From contig OW051495.1 of NCBI GenBank assembly GCA_932521035.1, forward strand, positions 8,432,001 to 8,496,000: 64,000 bases of DNA, read 5' to 3'. This stretch comes from Oscheius dolichura (Eukaryota; Nematoda; Chromadorea; Rhabditida; Rhabditidae). The notes below the pieces were generated by a model, which saw nothing but the letters and a program-made list of their open reading frames with translations, had not been told where the DNA came from and did not search any database. Both the position numbers and the translations under genes were made by a program. The stretch's first letter is position 1. The number at the start of each line of letters is the position of its first letter. This document shows positions 56,728 to 64,000 of the stretch, in pieces.

Positions 56728-57301
56728 TTAATGAATATAAGCCCTGGCCTGGAACATAAGACACAATTGATCCCCGGATTTCTTGTCATTCAAAGAGAAT
56801 TCCAGCTGGTAGGGCATATCATCCTGGAGTTCATTGATGATTACATCATATGGAGTAAAGTCAATGGTCACGGGGAGCCACTGGTTCCCAGGAACGACGG
56901 GACACACGATACCATTTTCACAAGCGTCCTGGTTCGTCCTGGAATGAAAATAGTAGCAATGGGAGTAAAAAAACAATAGCTTACAGTAACCCAAGAGTAG
57001 GGATAGAAATCCAGGAGCAGGACTGCCTGTTCCACATCCAGATCTTGATGGTGTCTCTCAAGTAGGGATCAGTGTAGGTGTTTGTGGGGTTGTTGATCTG
57101 AGCCTCCATCACCAGGGGCTTTCCCAAGTGGATTGGGTATTCCGAGTTTCCGTCAGTGTCGAAAGGGGTGCAATTGAAGACCTGGATCGGTCCACTGTCA
57201 CATTTCCACCATTTCATTGTGGTATCGGTTCCGTTTGGCCATAAAGTATCGCAAGCAGCTGAGGTACAAGCAATGAAGGCAGCCAAGAGGAAGTAGTTCA
57301 T
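56728..57301 (-). CDS. secreted ML-like protein 4 of 5
   Basis: Exons complement 56985..57301 and 56728..56938, 175 aa. Signal peptide MNYFLLAAFIACTSAA. One extra cysteine (VFNCTPF) replaces the Asn-Ala of copies 1 and 3, as in copy 2. Its second exon is nearly identical in wording to that of copy 3, while exon 1 is not, suggesting exchange between copies. TATATAAG at 57363-57370. Confidence 0.68.
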
Positions 57302-57860
57302 TTTGGTTGAAAAGAGCCTAGCTGACAAGGACAGAAAGATGGTTACGGAACTGATGTCTAGTCTTATATACGGAAGAGGGAATGCGTACTTTGGTTTGAT
57401 AAAGAAAGTCCTTCTCAGGAATGTTTTAATCTTATACAGGTTCAAAAGAGCAAAATTTGCTAGATGACGCGGCAAGGGGCTTCAGTGGTGTTCGTTTGTC
57501 GAAATCAGTTTTGTTAAAGCGAAATCCGTGCTCCAAAGGGCAAGGTAGTTGTATACTCCTTATTTTCTCCCTATATAATAAGTCAAACTCAGAAAATCCA
57601 TCTCGCCTCTCATATTTCACCTTTCCAAGATGCTTCTACATAACATTTCTACCTTTATATGTGAGCTGTAGAGTTTTGCTGATTTTCTCGGTTATAAAAA
57701 CATAGGGTGACTTCCTGTTCCTTTCTAAACACGAGTTGTTCTAGTTCTTTGTTATCACAAGGTTCAGCTCATTTATGACGATCACACCCGTAGGATAAGG
57801 AATAATCTTCAGAGTGACCGATGGTCTATTTGAATAGTATAGAAGTTTATTGATCCGAAA

Positions 57861-58443
57861 TTAATGAATGTAGGCCCTCGCTTGGACCATAATACACATT
57901 GTATCACCGGACAACTTGTCATTTAAATTTAATTGAAGCTGGTAAGGCATGTCGTCTTGAAGAGCATTGATTATAGGAGCGTATGGAGTAAAGTCAATGG
58001 TTCCCTTCAGCCATTGCGTTCCAGGGTAGACTGGACAGGGCACGGCAACCTCGCAGGCATTCTGATTAGTCCTGAAATATCAAAATGCGGTAATAGGGTT
58101 TATGAGAAATAAGTATAATGACTTACAGTAATCCAAAGGTAGGGATAGAAGTCCAAGAGCAGCTCTCTCTGTTCCACATCCAAATCTTGACCGAGTCTCT
58201 CAAATTTGGATCGGTGTAGGTATTTTTAGGATTGTTGATATATGCCCATACGACTAGAGGTTTCCCCAAATGTATGGGATATTCAAAATTCCCATCAGTG
58301 TCAAAAGTTGTAGCATTGTAGACTTGGATTGCTCCGTTGTCACATTGCCACCATTTCAATTGGGTGTCTGTCCCGTTTGGCCACTGGGTCGTGCAGGCGG
58401 CAGAAGCGCAAGAGACGAAGACAGCCAAGAGGAGGTATTTCAT
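57861..58443 (-). CDS. secreted ML-like protein 5 of 5
   Basis: Exons complement 58127..58443 and 57861..58071, 175 aa. Signal peptide MKYLLLAVFVSCASAA. It has a distinctive EVAVPCPVYPGTQWLKGTID in place of the NGI-CPV-x-PG form, and Trp-Ala in LVVWAYINNP. All six framework cysteines remain. It is the outermost gene of a same-strand array with spacing of about 0.6-2 kb. The array shape suggests repeated unequal crossing-over. Confidence 0.65.
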
Positions 58444-59224
58444 GTCGTTTTCTGTAATTATTGAACTGAAGTAACTTCGAGAAAAAATTTAGAGCTAGAT
58501 TAGGGGGGAAAAGATAGGAAAGCACATGGTTTAAGTAACACACAAGCTGTGTAGTGTTTGATAAAGAAGAGAAGCTCTGGGGAGAGGCCGTCCTGGTCTC
58601 TGTACTGTCTAATAGACCTAAAAAAGACTCGAATCAGCTTTTGATACTTGTATTATTGCACCTTTCTCTGATTTTTCGAAACGAACTTTTAAAACTGCCC
58701 GACGTTTTGTGTTTTTGACCAACTTGGACTTCAAATGATCGAGTTCTGTTATCTCAAGTTCCGAGTCATTTTACAGCTTCCGCGTGGCTACAACATGGCT
58801 GTAGGATAAGAGAAGTAGCGTTCTCTAGGATAATGAGCCCAACCCCTTCTCTGTAGGTTGTGTCAAGCGTGGCAAAGACACAAATGAGTTCTACAGATAA
58901 TAGAAAATATAATATAAGAGTTATAATTGAAGATTTCAAAGAGTTTCTTGTTTTAAATGGGCAACCGGCCTCCGAAGGTTTCCGAACGATCCAGCTATTT
59001 TTTTGAAGTACAGTGGGCTTAATCGCAAGAAAGGAATAGAGCCGCTATGAATGAAAACAGCCTACAGTACCACCTGCTAGCAAGAGTTCATAAAATCTTT
59101 TATTCAAACAAACTGTTCCATAACAATATATTTTGAGGGAAATCACGGTAAAATTTAGACCCGCCCATAACCGAAAGACCTCATTTTTTGGAAAGATAGA
59201 ACCGTAATCAAATGGATAGCTTTC
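58444..59224. other. intergenic, nothing recognised
   Basis: Upstream region of ML-like gene 5 and 3' flank of the glycosyltransferase. No exon supported. Confidence 0.5.
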
Positions 59225-60739
59225 TCATCTCGCCTGGAAAGTAGGACATTTCTTCTTCGTCTCGGGATACTCCACATCCATCCGTTTATTAAAACTGGCC
59301 AGTGCTTTAGAAAATCTGAAAATTGTATTGTTTCGAGCGTATTTCTAGAAGTCTTACGCCCAAGAATTTTTCGCCTGAACTTTCTTCGAAACACCCGTAT
59401 CACCCGGTCTCTTGATACCCTTGTGGTACATGAAATGATCGCTCAAAATATCAAATTGATAGCCAGCTCGACATAGTTCCCATCTCTGAAAACAATAAGA
59501 TGACATTTCGATTTCTAATATTAGGTCTTCATAAATTTGTCATGGATCAGACCGCTGAATTATTCTCCGTGAATAGTCTCTCGGTTATGGTAAATTATTA
59601 GATAATTAAGAATATATCACTAACCAGGCAGGTGTTATCACGTATAAGAAATGGAAAATTGAGATCATGCATTGGAATATCAGATCTTGAGACGAATTGC
59701 GGTTCCCAATAGTGACGATTATAGCTGAAAAACTAATGTTTGATGAGGATAGAAGAAATCTATGGCTTGTTGGGGAAGAAATAAAGTAAAGTTTGGAAAA
59801 TCGCGATCTTAGGACCTCCATTTCAAACGAATAAGGAAGCTCCAAAGGGAATAAAAACGCAAAAAAAAACTTACGTAACATTTGTCTCAAATAATCCACT
59901 GTCGGTTCCGTTCTCCGCGAACCATTCACCCAGTCTTGGGATAGCATGACCATGATAAAACGCCGCGTGGAAGACAATAGCCTTCTTTGTATCCATCAAT
60001 TTCCTCAGGTCGTACTTAGTTTCCGGTTCCTTTTCATTCTTTTCCATTTCAAACACTCTATAGATCAGAATCCTTTTCGAATTGGCTAAGGTCTTCTGAG
60101 CTATTTGGAGAACATCTGTCTCGAAGTTTTTACTGAACAGATGTTCATAATCCGCGATGAGGATGTACTTCGCAATGGAGAACTGAAAAAATCCATTTTA
60201 GAGCAAATAAGAGCTATTTTTTACCATTCGGGCGACATTTCTCGCTGTATTAGCCGGATAGCTTCGTAATTCCTCTATTGTTGGCTTGGGAATATGGCAT
60301 TTTGATATGTTATGTGGAGGGGTGCAGGTAGGTGACCAAGATGTTGGGAAAACCAAATGTACTCGAAGGTATTTCTTGAGAAGATGGCTTTTAGAGAGGA
60401 GATCTTTGAACTGAAAAAATAAAAACTGGGACAATGTTTAGTGCCAGCTGCCACATTTGTCCTTTTCCATCTCTGATGCCAATGTTTACCTTCCATAAAC
60501 AATTGGAAGCAGTCCATTGTGAGGAGAGGTTTCGCAACCAATTTTAGCCTACTTGAACAATGGAAAAAGCCCCTCAGTTCTCTTTCTATTTTCTTCAAAT
60601 GGAAAGAAGAAGATTCGTTACATACCAAGAGGCTTCCCCGAATGTTCCGTCTTGAATATTTGATTTCAGTATCGTCCATTTTATTGCCGGGTAAACAGAA
60701 AAATTGCAATACCAAGGCTAGGATCAAGACGTGGTTCAA
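59225..60739 (-). CDS. GT49-type glycosyltransferase (B4GAT1/bgnt-1-like)
   Basis: Six exons (complement 60455..60739, 60225..60410, 59875..60182, 59625..59724, 59358..59485, 59225..59315) give 365 aa, all phases consistent. A signal peptide or short anchor ([19 protein letters not shown]) precedes the catalytic domain. [11 protein letters not shown] lies at about 111; NTARNVARM at 149-157 is followed by [11 protein letters not shown], holding the metal/nucleotide-binding acidic motif. Then come a [18 protein letters not shown] block, [12 protein letters not shown] and [21 protein letters not shown]. This series fits GT49 enzymes, which transfer GlcNAc or GlcA in the Golgi. Nematodes carry several such genes. 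Exact donor unknown. Exon 1 has little family resemblance. Confidence 0.82.
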
Positions 60740-63010
60740 AAGAGCCAGAAATAGTTTTACCAGTAGCCCTTATTTTAGGAAAACCAATGGAATACATGAA
60801 AAAGGATTACGGTAATTTTTGACCCGTTTCAAAATCAGAAAGAAGGCTGCCTACCTTCTTCATGATACAGTAATAATCCTCCTTATGAATGAGTACCACA
60901 GCTAGAGAGACCGGCCCGTTCCAATTTTCTACCTAAATTCATCTGTTACGCTTTGCGAGAAAGCGAAATAAACCTGTTCTTGCAGCCGTTCATCTAAAAT
61001 ATTCGAACTCATGTGTAAAATTTGGGTAATTCTTTCAATTTCTTGATTTTTACTTGATATGACATTTGGCAATACGCAGAAATTATTGTAGATTGTAAAT
61101 TTCTCTTTGCGAGAAGACCTGGAACGAAGACTATACAGTTAAATTTTGCTGGAAGAAAGCGTACCATAAAGGTTGTAAAAGAGAATTCGACTCGATGAGA
61201 TCCCAATAATAATAACCAGCACCGAGACAAATAATGAGGTAGATTGGTAATAATCGAAGTCGAAAAAATGGCTGGAAAAGCTAAAACTCGGCCGAAAATA
61301 ACGAGCAAACCATGAGGTGGACAAAAGTGGGAGTGCGGAAAAAACTTGACAATATATCGTAAATAGCTGTCGGCCCCGCTTGGCTTCAAGGTTTTCCACC
61401 GGTCAGACGGCGCCGTGATGCCATGTGGATTATTTGTGCAGGACCAGGAGACGGGGCACGGGGGGAGCGGGGGAGAGAGAGACAGAGCACAGCAGAGAGA
61501 GGGAGCTCCAAACCACGTTTCGTTTATTCTCTCTTCTCTCCTCTCTGCTTATGAAAAAGAGCAAATGAAGCCTGGAAATAGATAATATTTGACGATTAAA
61601 AGACTGGAAAAGTCGAAGAACGACATCAAAGGCAAATTGCAGGAATAGCTAATGATTTCGGCTGCTATGGAGACGAAAATTGAAATAAAAAGAAACAATT
61701 AGGGTTTTAATTAATTTTAACTGCTTGCGTCGATTTTAGTGTTGGTTTTCCCATGCCATTTGCAAAGAAGCTCGACAATAGGGCAATGCATCGCCTCTGG
61801 ACCTGCCTGCAGGGTGGGACACTTTGCCAAAACGAAAGCTTAGAAAAGGAACCATTGTAACGGGTATTCCACTGCTACTTTTAACATTTACATACAGATT
61901 GTTAGATGTTTGAATGAGACACAAAACTAGGTAACTGTCAAAGGATCCAATATTTAGGTTCCAGTAGGAAAGAAACGAGTGGAGTAACCGTTCACAACAG
62001 TTGGTAGATCGAAAGATAGCAGTACAACGAAATCTTAGAAAAGATAATCCTAGACTGGAGGAAACTGCCCAAAATAATCTACAAAATTATAGGGAAACAA
62101 TATATTTGGCTTTTGTTGCTCATTACGTCCTTGAAAGGACATTTCCGGCTTCTAAAATCCAAAAATGGGTCCAAAAACTGTCTACCAGAGAGTGTTTTTG
62201 TAAGAAAGAATCAAGAGAAGACTTCCTCGGTGTCAAGGGAGGCGTCAAAGTGGGGGGAACCAGTTTTTTTTTTCTAAAAGGAAGACGCGCCACTTGACTA
62301 GCAAAGATCATCAAAGGAAAGATGAAAGGAAAGATGTCTCACCCGTCTCTGTGTCACAATAGTTCCTTTATTATGTTCTTTCTAAAAGCACGCCTTTGGA
62401 TGGGGAAAGGGAGGTATTTGTTGACATTAGCAAGAAGTGACTAACTGATGCTTACCATTAGTGTCATAGTAATATCGGATCGCCGCTTTGATTACCAGGA
62501 CGTCGCCGAATGAAGGTCACCGGCGACTTGGTAAACTGTTGTATAAGGAATCCCCCCGCCTTTGTTTTTGGTAGTTTCTGCTTTTGTTGGAAGCAGTTGT
62601 TGCTTAGGGCTACTGGTGGGGCCACAGGTCATCCAAAATTAACAGGAACGAAAGAGAGGAAGGCAAGATGTCACTATTATACACTACCAGACTAAATTAT
62701 GGGAACTGTGAAAAATAAAAAGGAACCGTGCTAATGAGCACCAGACGGCTCTTAATTAAAATGAGACGTAGCAACGTTTTATTCAATTCTTTCAAAAATA
62801 TAGTAAGTTGAACTCATGCTTGATAAAATTGAAGGTTCCATTTTTATCCCTAGATGAGCTCACCATGTACGTTTTTATCTCTCCAGGTAAGTGAAACAGA
62901 AGGCCACTATAATCGCTAGAGCATTATAACAAAAATTATGACGGTACAGCCGTTTATTTACAGATATTTTATCATTACTATCTAATTCCATTTTAGTCCC
63001 CGGTGTCTTC
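60740..63010. other. intergenic with weak ORFs
   Basis: On the minus strand 61139-61399 is an ORF with a likely membrane segment (LFVSVLVIIIGISSS), which might be an upstream exon of the glycosyltransferase or chance. On the plus strand 62001-62297 is a basic 98-aa ORF of no known type. A purine-rich GAGA-type run lies at 61460-61510. I can support no gene. Confidence 0.35.
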
Positions 63011-63628
63011 TTATTCCTCTTCGGCTTGGCCGTACTCCTGGGCCACGTCCTCCATCTCCTCCGGGTCTTCTTTTCCGGCCTCCACAGCCGTCTCCATTTT
63101 CCACCACTGCCGTGGCCAGTGAGCATATTCGGCTTCCATTTTATCAAATATCTCGTCCTTTCCAATGAAGATATTGACGCCATTGCCATTAGAAGACCTG
63201 TCATATCGAATAATTTTCAATGTATGCTTCCGTCCGGTCTCTTCCGTCGTCACCGCAAAGCACCAAGCGTGCGATTTTACAACTTGCTGGCAATGTGCGG
63301 GAAGCTCTTCACCATAATATTCTTCAAAGCCATTATATCGCTTGAAAAGGTACTCCAAACTGCAAAAATGTTGAAAAAATGTGGAAAGTCCGTGGTCGTC
63401 CCACTCTTCTTCAATATTATTATCCTTCCTTCGCGGTACTCCCTTTTCAATTGCAGTCAACATCGTGCCGTCATAGTCTGAATAATCCGAGTCTTCTTTT
63501 CCGGAATATTCTTCGTCGTCTTCTGTAGCGTCGTGTTCTTCCTCGTCTGTCGTCCACGATTCGCCTTCACTTTCTTCAGTTTCCTTCGGCTCTTTACATG
63601 TTTCCAGTTCTTTCTCAAGTTCTTCCAT
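63011..63628 (-). CDS. acidic protein with F-box-gene C-terminal module, partial
   Basis: The 3' exon (complement 63011..63359) encodes EYLFKRYNGFEEYY ... KSHAWCFAVTTEETGRKHTLKI, clearly paralogous to the last exon of the F-box gene at 33653-34016 and with the same acceptor position. Upstream the frame is an acidic linker (SWTTDEEEHDATEDDEEYSG). Beyond it are two related units, one ending NGSMEELEKELETC and one at about 63760-63840 ending NGSVEEIEEDLETA. No F-box is seen inside the window. The 5' end is uncertain and may lie beyond the window or be broken. Confidence 0.5.
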   Translation of the reverse strand: MEELEKELETCKEPKETEESEGESWTTDEEEHDATEDDEEYSGKEDSDYSDYDGTMLTAIEKGVPRRKDNNIEEEWDDHGLSTFFQHFCSLEYLFKRYNGFEEYYGEELPAHCQQVVKSHAWCFAVTTEETGRKHTLKIIRYDRSSNGNGVNIFIGKDEIFDKMEAEYAHWPRQWWKMETAVEAGKEDPEEMEDVAQEYGQAEEE

Positions 63629-64000
63629 GCTACCATTTCCATCAATTTCCAGCTCTTCAGTGGGGTTATCAGATTCCGACTCGTGCCCTTTTCCGAAGTT
63701 TGGCTCTCTTCTTCCATTCCATCCGTGTGACCTTATTCTATTTCTTCCGACCCGATTGCGGTTTCCAGATCCTCCTCAATTTCTTCCACGCTACCATTTT
63801 CATCGATATCCAACTCATTATTAGATGCACAGGCTTTCGAAACGAGAAGACTTTCCAGCCTTTTATCGATTCTAAATTTGGTATTATTCCACAAACAATT
63901 AACCAACTAACCGAATATATATATACAAGGTAGAACCAGCTGAAGATGTTGAATAGGATAAAAATATCCAAAGGGGTGATCATCTTTCAGCAAAAAAAGC

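Noticed and set aside
62001-62297. 98-aa basic plus-strand ORF
   Set aside because: No recognisable domain, no promoter or polyadenylation context; kept only as a mention in the intergenic entry.

Overview
The window is nuclear DNA of a free-living rhabditid-type nematode. The evidence is introns mostly of 39-55 nt with TTTCAG acceptors, a cuticle collagen, Srh/Str- and Sra/Srab-type chemoreceptors, a CUB-like secreted protein, a GT49 glycosyltransferase and an F-box gene. The species cannot be named from sequence alone. Exon joins are my own manual models. I kept those in which splice phases and total length agree, and say where they do not.

Layout. 0.7-7.1 kb: small secreted proteins, a secreted thioredoxin-like protein with an unusual active site, a CUB-like protein and an NGY-repeat protein. 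7.3-9.2 kb: an SLC17-type MFS transporter. 9.7-19.2 kb: chemoreceptors, one of them inside a 4-kb block bounded by 148-bp inverted repeats that also holds a 79-bp minisatellite and tRNA-like SINE modules, plus a Cys-rich secreted protein. 20.4-24.3 kb: a cuticle collagen, a divergent ORF resembling only a collagen N-terminal domain, and a hypothetical gene. 25-41.5 kb: two chemoreceptor families interrupted by a head-to-head pair of secreted genes that look like plant self-incompatibility S1 (SPH) proteins, and by an F-box gene. 41.6-46.5 kb: a small Cys-rich secreted protein, an MFSD8/CLN7-like transporter and a damaged chemoreceptor. 46.5-49.8 kb: no recognised gene. 49.8-51.2 kb: a SWEET sugar transporter. 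53-58.4 kb: five tandem secreted genes with an ML-like (lipid-recognition) layout. 59.2-60.7 kb: a GT49 enzyme. 63-63.7 kb: a partial paralogue of the F-box gene's C-terminal module.

The chemoreceptor region is in active turnover. One paralogue is split by a 944-bp hAT-like element with an 8-bp target duplication. Another has a frameshift and a lost donor, and a third carries a 1,350-bp Mutator-like element in an intron. Three paralogues with identical exon lengths form a gene-conversion mosaic. Short Helitron-like copies (5' TC, 3' hairpin plus CTRR, inserted between A and T) recur at three places.

The most unusual content is the S1/SPH-like pair at 29.05-29.66 kb (minus) and 30.64-31.45 kb (plus). 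Both are five-exon genes with signal peptides and matching 3' exon lengths. They share the hallmark Cys, Trp and C-terminal DGxY positions of a family best known from plants.
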